Translations under genes and position numbers: made by a program
Assembly: GCA_910579085.1 (NCBI GenBank)
Contig: CAJTRU010000044.1
Span: forward strand, 2,077 to 28,354
Source of the DNA: an uncultured Lachnospiraceae bacterium
GTDB taxonomy: Bacteria; Bacillota; Clostridia; Lachnospirales; Lachnospiraceae
Direction: 5' to 3'
DNA: 26,278 nt
Notes under the pieces: model-generated
Seen by the model: only the letters and a program-made list of their open reading frames with translations
What the model was told of the DNA's origin: nothing
The model's database searches: none
Part shown: piece after piece, positions 1-7,124 of the stretch
Layout: each line of letters starts with the position of its first letter
Numbering within the stretch: the stretch's first letter is position 1

Positions 1-117
1 TTACCAAAATATATAATGAAATTTCATCTAAATTTTATCCAGGTAAACATTTATTACAATAACAGGTATTTTATATAAATCCATTAGTAACATAAAATCT
101 AATTAATGCCATATCAT
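1..117. other. AT-rich sequence downstream of the carboxypeptidase gene
   Basis: Non-coding, very AT-rich stretch following the stop codon of the minus-strand carboxypeptidase gene. I see no convincing GC-rich hairpin with a T-run, so the terminator of that gene, if intrinsic, probably lies beyond the window edge. Confidence 0.5.
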
Positions 118-2223
118 TTAATAATATAATTTTGCAACAGCCTGTATCATATCCCTGTGCCTGCTCCATTCATAATAAAACTGTGAATGGCTGACTGGCG
201 CTGTTCCTGAACATGTTTCAGGGGTGCACCAGGCTATGCCTTTTCTTGTAAGATAGTCACCAAGTGAACCATTAGCACCGCTTATGCTTTCCCTTATCAG
301 CCTGTATCCTGTTTTCTGCCTTACAAGGCTTGTAAGTGAAGAATATTTTGTATAATATATAACTCTCCCAGCCTCATGGTAATTTATAACTGCCTTAGGC
401 CTGATTTGGTTTATAAGTTTTACAAGAGCTTTTGTTTCACGCTCTGAAAAAGCATATGGCCCTGAATAACCTTCCCTGCCTCTTTTTGTCCTTCTTGAAT
501 TGCCCTTTCTGAAACCAACGTTAAAATTCCTGTTTAAATCAACACCTCTTGCATTTGCTTTCCACCTTCTGTAGCTTCCCCTTCCAAGGCGTTTTACAAG
601 CCTTCTTAAAGACGGGCTTTTAATCCTTGCCAGCCCGTACTGGCTTATATTGACACCATCCGGATTAAGCATTGGCACAATATATACGCACACTTTATTA
701 AATAGCTTGCTGTAAGATTTTCCATTATATTTTCCAGAATAATAATACTTGCAGCATCTTTCTGCCATCTTCATAACAAGCTGTGAATTAAGCCACTCCC
801 TTGCATGCATTGTGGACTGTATTAATATTTTCTTTTTAGCATCTGGATTTCCAAGCCTTATACAGTACACATTATTGTTATCAGCCGTTTTAGCCATAAC
901 TGAAAGTTCCATTACATCCTGGTAAAATTTTGCCATTTTCTTTATGTCCCTTGACAGGTCTGCATAAGAATATTTTGCATCATATATATTTACAATACTG
1001 TCTATATCCTGGACAGACAGTGAAACAGAATTATTTTTAATATAACCATTGCTTCCATCAGGAAGCTTGATTTTAAGCCAGCCAGGGCTTTTTGCAACAC
1101 ACCTGTACCTTGTCTTTGCTTTTGCTTTACCTTTTTCTGAGCCATTATAAATACCAGAATATATAACTGCTTTCTTCTGGACAAAAGCCCCTTTATTTAT
1201 ACTTTTAAATATAAATGTAAATGTAAATTCTGCCTGTGATGTATAATCCCCCATCCCTGATACTTCTGCCTTATATGTGTCTTTCTTTTTAATATTGCTG
1301 GCAAGTGGGATTTTAACTTCCTGTAAACCTTTATTAATTGTAAACTGCTGGTTTGAAACATTAGTACCTGCCAGGTTTGTTATTGCCAGGTCCAGGATTA
1401 CTCCAGCTTCAATATTGTATTCCTCTTCCTTATAAAATGAATATGCGAGTATGTCATTTTCTGTTATTTCATGCCCAAACCTGAGCACAATTCCTTCATA
1501 CTCAGAAATAAAAAGGATTTCAGACAGCAGCAGCCTGTTTAAATCAAAATAATTATAAAGAAGCTGCTTTGCATTATAGAATTTATAAGCATTTGTTATG
1601 TTCCAGGTATTTATAACCCCGTCATGCTGTATACTTGCATCTGTGTCAAACGTACTGCTGGCACGCACCAGGATTAGCGCACTATAATAAGCACTGTAAA
1701 CCAGGTTTGCATCTTCAAAACTATTAATTCCGTTATCCAGTATCCCGGAATTTATTGCTTCTATTGCATTATATATATTATAATTGCCTGTACTTCCTTC
1801 AATGCAGTTTACTGCCAGATAAACAGCATCCTGTATTCCAGATGTATCTGTAGCTACAGAAGCAGAAATTTTTAAAACAGCACTCCCCATGCCTATAGCT
1901 TTTATATTATAACCATCAATTAACACTGCATCTGGATTATAATTAAAATCTTCTGGAAAACCAGAAAGACCTTGGACATTCTCAACATCTACATCACCAG
2001 GCTCCGTTAAATTACTTATCTGGGAAAGGTTAAAACTCTGTCCCCGCGTAACAGATACCATGTTTTTAATTTGTATTTCTTCTTCTGGATTATCTCCAGT
2101 AACTGTAATCACATTATTAATTCCAGTATTTTCATTCATACCAAATACAACCGCCGCATCTGCACCTTTATAAAATAATATGCAAAAAACAGCAATTATG
2201 GTACTAACTAATATTCTTTTCAT
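118..2223 (-). CDS. Secreted M14-family zinc carboxypeptidase with SH3-like domain
   Basis: A 701-residue exported metallopeptidase, probably acting on peptides or peptidoglycan stem peptides at the cell surface. Residues 1-23 form a signal peptide (MKR, a hydrophobic core, then GADA). Residues 40-140 look like a beta-rich Ig-like segment ending in GMGSAVLKIS. Residues about 345-403 resemble a bacterial SH3 domain (ends GWLKIKLPDGSNGYIKNN), often a wall-binding module. The C-terminal third is the M14 catalytic domain: zinc ligands in HARE (H473, E476) and NYHEAG (H616), the substrate-binding DLNRNF (N564, R565), and the catalytic glutamate in TPET (E669). The catalytic set is therefore complete. 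The start is fixed by GGAGG at 2230-2234, six bases before the ATG; a second identical GGAGGAC lies directly upstream. No LPxTG anchor or C-terminal membrane segment is visible. Substrate is inferred only; a gamma-D-glutamyl-diaminopimelate activity is one possibility. Confidence 0.88.
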   Translation of the reverse strand: MKRILVSTIIAVFCILFYKGADAAVVFGMNENTGINNVITVTGDNPEEEIQIKNMVSVTRGQSFNLSQISNLTEPGDVDVENVQGLSGFPEDFNYNPDAVLIDGYNIKAIGMGSAVLKISASVATDTSGIQDAVYLAVNCIEGSTGNYNIYNAIEAINSGILDNGINSFEDANLVYSAYYSALILVRASSTFDTDASIQHDGVINTWNITNAYKFYNAKQLLYNYFDLNRLLLSEILFISEYEGIVLRFGHEITENDILAYSFYKEEEYNIEAGVILDLAITNLAGTNVSNQQFTINKGLQEVKIPLASNIKKKDTYKAEVSGMGDYTSQAEFTFTFIFKSINKGAFVQKKAVIYSGIYNGSEKGKAKAKTRYRCVAKSPGWLKIKLPDGSNGYIKNNSVSLSVQDIDSIVNIYDAKYSYADLSRDIKKMAKFYQDVMELSVMAKTADNNNVYCIRLGNPDAKKKILIQSTMHAREWLNSQLVMKMAERCCKYYYSGKYNGKSYSKLFNKVCVYIVPMLNPDGVNISQYGLARIKSPSLRRLVKRLGRGSYRRWKANARGVDLNRNFNVGFRKGNSRRTKRGREGYSGPYAFSERETKALVKLINQIRPKAVINYHEAGRVIYYTKYSSLTSLVRQKTGYRLIRESISGANGSLGDYLTRKGIAWCTPETCSGTAPVSHSQFYYEWSRHRDMIQAVAKLYY

Positions 2224-2240
2224 CTTTGTCCTCCGTCCTC

Positions 2241-2271
2241 CAATGTCCTGGATTTACATTCCAGGACATTG
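2241..2271. repeat. Perfect 12-bp inverted repeat ahead of the carboxypeptidase RBS
   Basis: CAATGTCCTGGA at 2241-2252 is exactly complementary to TCCAGGACATTG at 2260-2271, with a 7-base loop. On the minus strand the hairpin sits between the HD gene and the tandem ribosome binding sites of the carboxypeptidase gene and is not followed by a T-run. It is therefore not a standard terminator. It may be an mRNA-stabilising or translation-controlling hairpin or a protein-binding site. Confidence 0.8.
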
Positions 2272-2327
2272 AAAGAAATTTTCTTTTTTCGTTCTTTAAT
2301 ATTTTCTCTTATAGTTTCATCCAGCCA

Positions 2328-2807
2328 TCATTTATGGGAACGGGCAGTCCTTCTGGCTGGAATAAATGTTTCACCTGCTGAACATATCTTATCTGCAATA
2401 CATACAATCCAGCTCTCAATATGCACTGGTGGTACTGGTGTCAGCGGAAACATATGTTTTTTAATAATATCTTTCTCAATATCTGTAAGTGTAAAATCCC
2501 TCATTGCATTCCTTAATGCTGCTGATGCATGGAAAAAACCATGCGGCCTGCGGTGTTTATGCTCTTTATCATGCCAGTCATACAGGAAATAGTCATGTAA
2601 AAGCGCACCACGTATAAGCCCGCTATATGAAACATCCAGGTTATACTTTGAAGCAATCTGGCAGCTTTTGCGGGCAACCATAATGCTGTGCCTGTAAATG
2701 CTCGTATTTCCATGTTGCATATATTTCCTGCTTTCTTTGAAATATGAATTATTAATTACATCATCAAGGATTTCTTTTAATAATTTTTCATAAGCGGCTT
2801 TACGCAT
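2328..2807 (-). CDS. HD-domain phosphohydrolase-like protein
   Basis: A 159-residue soluble protein with an HD metal-binding core: H40 in the first helix (YRHSIMVA), H71-D72 (LLHDYF), further histidines in RRPHGFFHA and at H118, and a distal aspartate in CIADK (D139). This spacing is typical of small stand-alone HD phosphohydrolases, whose substrates are usually nucleotides or other phosphoesters; the substrate here is unknown. The ATG overlaps the stop of the upstream membrane-protein gene by 8 bp, so the two are probably translationally coupled. It is the last gene of a tightly overlapped four-gene operon with the membrane protein, the J-domain protein and the DUF5685 protein. The C-terminal tail (ARRTARSHK) is basic. 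Confidence 0.8.
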   Translation of the reverse strand: MRKAAYEKLLKEILDDVINNSYFKESRKYMQHGNTSIYRHSIMVARKSCQIASKYNLDVSYSGLIRGALLHDYFLYDWHDKEHKHRRPHGFFHASAALRNAMRDFTLTDIEKDIIKKHMFPLTPVPPVHIESWIVCIADKICSAGETFIPARRTARSHK

Positions 2808-3354
2808 CTAACCACCTTCCAAAAATATCACCATACCTGTCCTGGAAATATATATATGCCCTGTCAAACACAATCCATAAAACTTCAGCAGCAACTATTA
2901 CAACCGCCACAAAAAGCAATGGCATTCCTGCCAGTTTATCTATCCATCCTTCCTGGAACAAGGCTTCAAAACCAATAAAATATTTTACCATTACAAGCGC
3001 TGCCACAAGCAGTATATGGTAGCAAAGCCCTTTAATAAACATTCCTGCCACAAAAGACGTTTTCTTGCCCCTTAAATATTCTGCAACTAAAACATATACT
3101 GCAAATCCTGCAAATGTAAAGCAATAAAGTTTTTGTGGTGCAAGAATTAACCCGGCAAGAAATGTACCAGCAACAAATGCTGCCCCCGCCCTGGTCTTGA
3201 AGCGCCTTTGGAAAATTCCTGCCAGAAATGCTGCAGCCGCCAGCAGGAACATGGAACTTGCCTCAATAACACCACTTAACACAATAAGTATTACTGCAAG
3301 TGCCATAAGCATGCCACCCCATGCAATTTCCTTTGTTTTTAAATGCAACTGCAC
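2800..3354 (-). CDS. Six-helix integral membrane protein of unknown function
   Basis: A 184-residue hydrophobic protein with about six predicted membrane helices (roughly residues 11-30, 32-48, 57-72, 78-95, 106-125, 142-163) and a short charged C-terminus. The open frame extends further upstream, but a GTG at 3352-3354 is the better start: a strong GGGAGGAGA lies just before it, with GGAGG at 3361-3365 and six-base spacing. No equally good site precedes the upstream ATGs. With this start the gene overlaps the 3' end of the J-domain gene by 16 bp, matching the overlapped style of the operon. Size and helix count recall ECF-transporter substrate-binding components, but I recognise no diagnostic motif and leave the function open. 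Confidence 0.7.
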   Translation of the reverse strand: MQLHLKTKEIAWGGMLMALAVILIVLSGVIEASSMFLLAAAAFLAGIFQRRFKTRAGAAFVAGTFLAGLILAPQKLYCFTFAGFAVYVLVAEYLRGKKTSFVAGMFIKGLCYHILLVAALVMVKYFIGFEALFQEGWIDKLAGMPLLFVAVVIVAAEVLWIVFDRAYIYFQDRYGDIFGRWLDA

Positions 3355-3839
3355 AAATCTCCTCCCATACATTCGCAAAGCGAATCTGCACACCAGAGGT
3401 CACAGCATATATTTCCTGTGCTGCATCCACCTGAACCATAGTAACCATTAGGGTTGCGTCCATATCCCTGGCCATAATTCTGGTAACTCTGCCTGTTATA
3501 CTGTCCATTATTATAATTACCATTAGTATAGCCGCCCTGGGTATTGCCGCTATTATAACCTCCATTATTGTAACCACCATTAGTATAGCCGCTCTGGCTG
3601 CTGTTATTATAACTGTTCTGGTATCCCTGGCTGTAACCACTGCCGCCATTTGCCCTTGAATTCATTATCTGGGTATAGGCGGCCTGCACCTCTTTAAACT
3701 TATCTTCTGCAAGGTCTGCCAAAGGGTTGTTGGCATAAGAGTCAGGATGGTATTTCCTGCTTAACTCCTTATATGCCTTTTTTACTTCATCATCTGTGGC
3801 GTTTGGTGAAATTCCAAGCACCTGGTATGGGTCTGTCAC
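3339..3839 (-). CDS. J-domain protein with Tyr/Asn/Gly-rich linker and cysteine-rich tail
   Basis: A 166-residue protein with an N-terminal J domain (residues 1-62, DPYQVLGI start and the HPD motif at 31-33 that stimulates DnaK/Hsp70 ATPase). Residues 63-138 are a low-complexity segment rich in Gly, Tyr, Asn, Gln and Ser with GGYNNGGYN-like repeats. The last 28 residues hold eight cysteines (139, 145, 146, 150, 155, 157, 163, 165) around CCDLWCADSLCECMGG, which looks like a metal-binding or disulfide-rich tail. It is not DnaJ itself: the usual zinc-finger and C-terminal substrate domains are absent. The ATG overlaps the DUF5685 stop by 4 bp (ATGA), and the end overlaps the membrane-protein gene. 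I infer a chaperone adaptor for its operon partners, possibly with DnaK; the tail's ligand is unknown. Confidence 0.85.
   Translation of the reverse strand: MTDPYQVLGISPNATDDEVKKAYKELSRKYHPDSYANNPLADLAEDKFKEVQAAYTQIMNSRANGGSGYSQGYQNSYNNSSQSGYTNGGYNNGGYNSGNTQGGYTNGNYNNGQYNRQSYQNYGQGYGRNPNGYYGSGGCSTGNICCDLWCADSLCECMGGDLCSCI
3519..3592. repeat. 17-bp direct repeats inside the J-domain gene
   Basis: ACCATTAGTATAGCCGC occurs at 3519-3535 and again at 3576-3592, 57 bp (19 codons) apart in the same frame, within the Tyr/Asn/Gly-rich linker. Expansion or contraction of this coding repeat would alter linker length without shifting the frame. Confidence 0.85.
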
Positions 3840-4684
3840 TTTTTGTCCTCCTTTTTCTTTGCGTGGATATAGTCATAACGGTTCCATACACCTGCATAGA
3901 GTATGTTACGCAAAATATCTATATAACTAAGGCATGGAAGCTGTTCAAATGCACCACATGCCATAGATATCACATCCAGAAGCATTTCCCTGGTATTCTC
4001 CTCAAATCCAGCCTCCCCGGCTGCATTTTTAAATGGATTATACCTGCCATTTTTTATATCCTCCTGCAAATCATCATATGCATCCATTATATAAATATAC
4101 ATTCCAAGATAATATCCCAAATCCCCAAGATACACTTTAAACATATCATCCTTATAAATAAACAATTCTGCAAGGAGGCTTCCAAAACAGCCTGCATTTT
4201 CCCTAATATCATATTCCTGTTTTTTCTCAAGCCCTGCCAGCCTCTCTAATGCCTGCCTGGTGGCATCTGCCTGCCGTTTGTACTTATTTTCTATCTTTTT
4301 TGCGTATTTTTTGTAAATCAATGCACCTGCACTGCCTTTAAGTGAGGCATCATCCTTTTTATCATCAAGACAATGGTAATAACTTAGAAGAATATTAATA
4401 TCAGCACAATAATCCGTAATCCCGTTATACAGTATTTCATGCTTTTTAGCTGGATGGACAATACAGTGTCTTTTTTCATGCCTGCATTTTACATTATATA
4501 CAGAACTTAAAAGAATTATAAGGAAAGTCATATCATAAGTAAGCGTAACACGCCCTGCCAGCCCATACTTTGCCCTCAGCCTTTCACAAAGCCCGCAGTA
4601 AAAAGCATGGTATACCTCATAGTCCTTTATCTTCAGTTCAGGCTTACGTATTTGCACATATCCAAACAAAGCATATACCTCCAT
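3836..4684 (-). CDS. DUF5685 family protein
   Basis: A 282-residue, largely alpha-helical protein whose N-terminus (FGYVQIRKPELKIKDYEVY, then YCGLC and a YDMTF motif) I recognise as the DUF5685 family of clostridia; the function is unknown. Visible features are two cysteine pairs (C30/C33 in YCGLC, C67/C74 around CRHEKRHC followed by HPAKK) and two aspartate-rich helices: D95 to D108 and DAYDDLQED at 201-209. Paired Asp-rich helices are reminiscent of isoprenoid-synthase folds, but this is only an analogy. There is no signal peptide or clear membrane segment. It is the first gene of the overlapped operon and shares 4 bp with the J-domain gene. The start ATG is the first Met, matching the family N-terminus. 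Confidence 0.8.
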   Translation of the reverse strand: MEVYALFGYVQIRKPELKIKDYEVYHAFYCGLCERLRAKYGLAGRVTLTYDMTFLIILLSSVYNVKCRHEKRHCIVHPAKKHEILYNGITDYCADINILLSYYHCLDDKKDDASLKGSAGALIYKKYAKKIENKYKRQADATRQALERLAGLEKKQEYDIRENAGCFGSLLAELFIYKDDMFKVYLGDLGYYLGMYIYIMDAYDDLQEDIKNGRYNPFKNAAGEAGFEENTREMLLDVISMACGAFEQLPCLSYIDILRNILYAGVWNRYDYIHAKKKEDKK

Positions 4685-4746
4685 TAATATTTTATTCCCT
4701 GTATATTATAATGTACTTTATATCCCATAAAACATACAATATTTAA

Positions 4747-4810
4747 TATACATATGCTATACTAACACTATATATTGTATATACATATGCTATACTAAGA
4801 TTATATTTTG
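4747..4810. repeat. Tandem 33-bp repeats upstream of the DUF5685 operon
   Basis: TATACATATGCTATACTAA is present at 4747-4765 and 4780-4798, a 33-bp period. The bases following each copy are also related (ACTATATATTG and ATTATATTTTG), and a degenerate third start follows. Each unit centres on the palindromic CATATG flanked by TATA. The repeats lie in the divergent intergenic region between the DUF5685 operon and dtd, so they could be operator sites. Confidence 0.75.
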
Positions 4811-4926
4811 TATATATTATAACTATAAAAAAGCTGTTATTCAAGCGTTTTTCCGTTTGCCTGCTTTATAATATCATAAAATTATGTTATTATAAAGTAC
4901 ATAAAATTAAAAGGAGATAAATTTTT

Positions 4927-5373
4927 ATGAAATTTCTGATACAAAGAGTTAATAGCGCATCTGTCCAAATAGATAATGAGATAACTGGCAAAATTGGAAA
5001 AGGACTTCTGGTATTTATTGGTGTATGTGACAGTGATACAGAAGAAACTGCTCGTAAAATGCTTAAAAAAGCATATAATCTAAGAATTTTTAGTGATGCA
5101 GAAGGCAAGACAAACCTTTCAGCAGGTGATGTAAATGGCGGGCTTCTGCTTATATCACAATTTACACTATATGCAAACTGCAAAAAAGGCAACAGGCCAT
5201 CTTTTTTTGAAGCAGGAAGTCCAGACCATGCAGAAAAACTTTATAATTATATAATTAATAAAGCAAAAGAATATTGTAATAAAGTTGAAACAGGACGCTT
5301 TGGGGCAGATATGAAAGTTACATTAGAAAATGACGGGCCATTTACTGTAATGCTTGATTCAGAGGAATTGTAA
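4927..5373 (+). CDS. dtd: D-aminoacyl-tRNA deacylase
   Basis: A 148-residue protein of normal family length that hydrolyses D-amino acids (classically D-Tyr) and mischarged Gly from tRNA, a translation proofreading role in the cytosol. It begins with the typical MKFLIQRVNSASV and carries the active-site loop SQFTL (77-81) and the second conserved loop NDGPFT (135-140). In most homologues that loop reads NxGPVT, so Phe for Val is a mild deviation next to the Gly-cisPro motif. The ATG is preceded by AGGAG at 4912-4916. It is monocistronic and divergent from the DUF5685 operon. A hairpin at 5413-5433 may end the transcript. Confidence 0.95.
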   Translation: MKFLIQRVNSASVQIDNEITGKIGKGLLVFIGVCDSDTEETARKMLKKAYNLRIFSDAEGKTNLSAGDVNGGLLLISQFTLYANCKKGNRPSFFEAGSPDHAEKLYNYIINKAKEYCNKVETGRFGADMKVTLENDGPFTVMLDSEEL

Positions 5374-5710
5374 GCTTAACTTACTGTCTATAATTAAATA
5401 TATTTTTATTGGCTGGTACTTCTACAGTACCAGTTTATATTAAACCTTGGTTTATAACTTTATAATAACATAAAAAATATACTTGGACTGATGTCATATA
5501 TATTTACTTCTTTTAAATCTTTAATTATATTTATACTTATTGGCAGTTTGTCTTGTACAACATTATTATGGCCGTGTTTAGTTATATTACTAGTATATTT
5601 TTGTCACTTTACTATTTTTTCTTGACGTTAATTTTTTATTATGTTACAGCAAAAACAAAAAAAGCAAAATTACACCACCATAAACTAAAATGTGAAAGGA
5701 AGTGTTACTA
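5374..5710. other. Non-coding AT-rich interval between dtd and the Uma2 remnant
   Basis: About 340 bp with no supportable gene. It contains a hairpin soon after dtd and, at its right end, an AAAGGAAG ribosome binding site at 5695-5702 for the Uma2 remnant. No clear promoter, repeat array or RNA gene was recognised. Confidence 0.6.
5413..5433 (+). terminator. Possible terminator of dtd
   Basis: CTGGTACT and AGTACCAG form a perfect 8-bp stem with a 5-base loop, followed by TTTATATT. The T-run is weak, so this is a probable rather than certain intrinsic terminator. Confidence 0.5.
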
Positions 5711-6086
5711 ATGCCAGAATTAGCACAAGAAAAACTCCATAGTATTGATGATATTTATAATTTAAAAGATGGTAAACGGGCAGAATTAATCGATGGGCAT
5801 ATTTATTATATATCACCTCCTAACACAAACCACCAGAGGATATTAAATTTTATCAATACTGAAATTAATATTTATATACGGAATAACAGTGGCAACTGTG
5901 AAGTTTTTCCTGCTCCATTTTCTGTTTTTCTTTTTGCAGATAATTCAAAATATTTTGAACCTGATATTTCTGTTATCTGTGACAAAAATAAACAATAAAG
6001 GATGCAATGGTGCACCTGAATGGATTATTGAAATCATACCACCTGTAACTAAAAAGATGGACTATTATACAAAATCTTCTTTATAA
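5711..6086 (+). pseudogene. Broken Uma2-family (DUF820) endonuclease-like gene
   Basis: The N-terminal part reads as a Uma2-family PD-(D/E)xK nuclease-like protein: ELIDGHIYYISPPNTNHQRI, then YFEPDISVICDKNK. A stop codon appears at 5996-5998. In another frame immediately downstream the homology continues with KGCNGAPEWIIEI and MDYYTK, so a frameshift has occurred around 5990-6000. The homology then ends abruptly near 6076, where intact relatives continue for tens of residues. The gene is therefore both frameshifted and 3'-truncated. The start at ATG 5711 is supported by AAAGGAAG eight bases upstream; the in-frame GTG at 5702 lies within that site. Uma2 genes are often scattered, mobile and of unclear function. 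Confidence 0.8.
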
Positions 6087-6256
6087 GCAACTACAAGTTC
6101 TTTTGTAATCTTTCGTCCACTAGCATAATTTGCAAGCTTTTTTATATCACATATATACTTGCTAATAGTTGCTTTGCTCTTTTCTTCCATTACAAGATAA
6201 CTTTTATAATCCCTTAATACCTGCTCTGTAATAAAATATTCCTTTTGCCTGCCCAT
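6065..6256 (-). pseudogene. N-terminal fragment of a tyrosine recombinase/integrase
   Basis: Only 63 codons remain. The sequence FITEQVLRDYKSYL and KATISKYICDIKKLANYA resembles the SAM-like core-binding domain of phage-type integrases, and the catalytic domain with its R-H-R-Y residues is missing. The homology stops around 6076-6080 (YKED), where the sequence runs into the antisense of the Uma2 remnant. The 5' end is intact: the ATG at 6256 is preceded by GGAGGAA. This is best read as a dead remnant of a larger recombinase gene, not a small functional protein. Confidence 0.7.
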
Positions 6257-6340
6257 TTTATTGTTCCTCCATAATTACAATTATTAATAAGTTTCTTTTA
6301 ATGAAGAAACAATACCATATAATTCCATAAACCACAAAAA

Positions 6341-6395
6341 AACCTCCAGGCATTATACAATAGCATTTTTATGCCATGTATAATTCCTGGAGGTT
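6341..6395 (-). terminator. Strong intrinsic terminator of the rubrerythrin gene
   Basis: On the minus strand a long interrupted hairpin forms: AACCTCCAGG pairs with CCTGGAGGTT, ATTATAC pairs with GTATAAT, and an inner GCAT/ATGC closes the loop. It is followed directly by seven T residues in total. It lies about 30 bp beyond the rubrerythrin stop codon. Confidence 0.88.
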
Positions 6396-6424
6396 GTCTG
6401 ACAGGGCTTGCTTATTGTGGTAAT

Positions 6425-7027
6425 TTATTTCATACAGTCACACATATATGGTGCCATTGACATTCTTATAAAAAATCCCTGGCCACTGTCACACACTGGA
6501 CAATTTTGTGGTGCAATTTCTGATTCAACTACATAACCACAGCCAAGGCACATCCAGCCTGTTTTAACATCAGATACAAAAAGTTTATTTTCTTCCATAA
6601 GTTTTGCAACTTCTTCAAATCTTCTTGCATGTATCCTTTCGATATCTGCAATAAGGTAAAATTTGCCTGCAATTTGTGTAAATCCCTCTTCTTTGGCAAT
6701 ATCACCAAATTCTTTATATGCACTGTCTGCTTCTTCAAATTCATTGTGGAGTGCATTTTTAAGCTGTGTAAGTATATCCTTGGATGTATTTACAGGATAT
6801 CCCGCATCAATATTAATATTTTCCCCTTCTGCTTCCTTTAAGAAATTATAAAAAACTTTTGCATGTTCTTTTTCCTGCTCTGCTGTAAAATCAAATATCT
6901 TTTTAATAACATAAAGCCCGTTTTGTTGTGCAAGTTCTGCTGCAAATGTATACCTGTTCCTTGCCTGGCTCTCCCCTGCAAATGCCCTCATAAGGTTTTG
7001 TTTTGTCCTGCTGTCTTTTAAATCCAT
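6425..7027 (-). CDS. rbr: Rubrerythrin
   Basis: A 200-residue cytosolic non-haem iron protein that reduces hydrogen peroxide in anaerobes. The N-terminal ferritin-like four-helix domain holds the di-iron ligands in FAGESQARNRY (E19), EQEKEH (E50, E53), and IADIERIH (E130, H133). The C-terminal rubredoxin-like domain has CLGCG-type pairs C160/C163 and C176/C179. An extra tail, MCDCMK, adds two more cysteines (C196, C198), which I do not regard as part of the core family. The start at 7027 is chosen because GGAGGG sits just upstream and MDLKDSRTKQNL is the usual N-terminus; the frame extends further but without support. The gene stands 97 bp after holA and ends at a strong terminator. Confidence 0.95.
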   Translation of the reverse strand: MDLKDSRTKQNLMRAFAGESQARNRYTFAAELAQQNGLYVIKKIFDFTAEQEKEHAKVFYNFLKEAEGENINIDAGYPVNTSKDILTQLKNALHNEFEEADSAYKEFGDIAKEEGFTQIAGKFYLIADIERIHARRFEEVAKLMEENKLFVSDVKTGWMCLGCGYVVESEIAPQNCPVCDSGQGFFIRMSMAPYMCDCMK

Positions 7028-7124
7028 AGCTTTTCCCTCCATCTTAATAATGTTCCTGAATAATAATTTTATTATTGGTTTTTTATTGCTATGGATATTA
7101 TTTTCCAAAATTCCAGTTATTATA

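Noticed and set aside
2269..2592. Plus-strand open frame opposite the HD gene
   Set aside because: It is antisense to a gene with clear HD motifs, and it shows no family resemblance.
3519..3592. CRISPR-like repetition
   Set aside because: There are only two coding repeats inside a low-complexity linker, with no spacers or cas genes.
3263..3649. Minus-strand 128-codon frame overlapping the J-domain gene
   Set aside because: It is a repetitive Met/Ile/Ala/Thr-rich shadow of the linker repeats in another frame.
5374..5710. Possible small RNA or gene in the dtd to Uma2 interval
   Set aside because: No consistent promoter-terminator pair or coding signal could be found.
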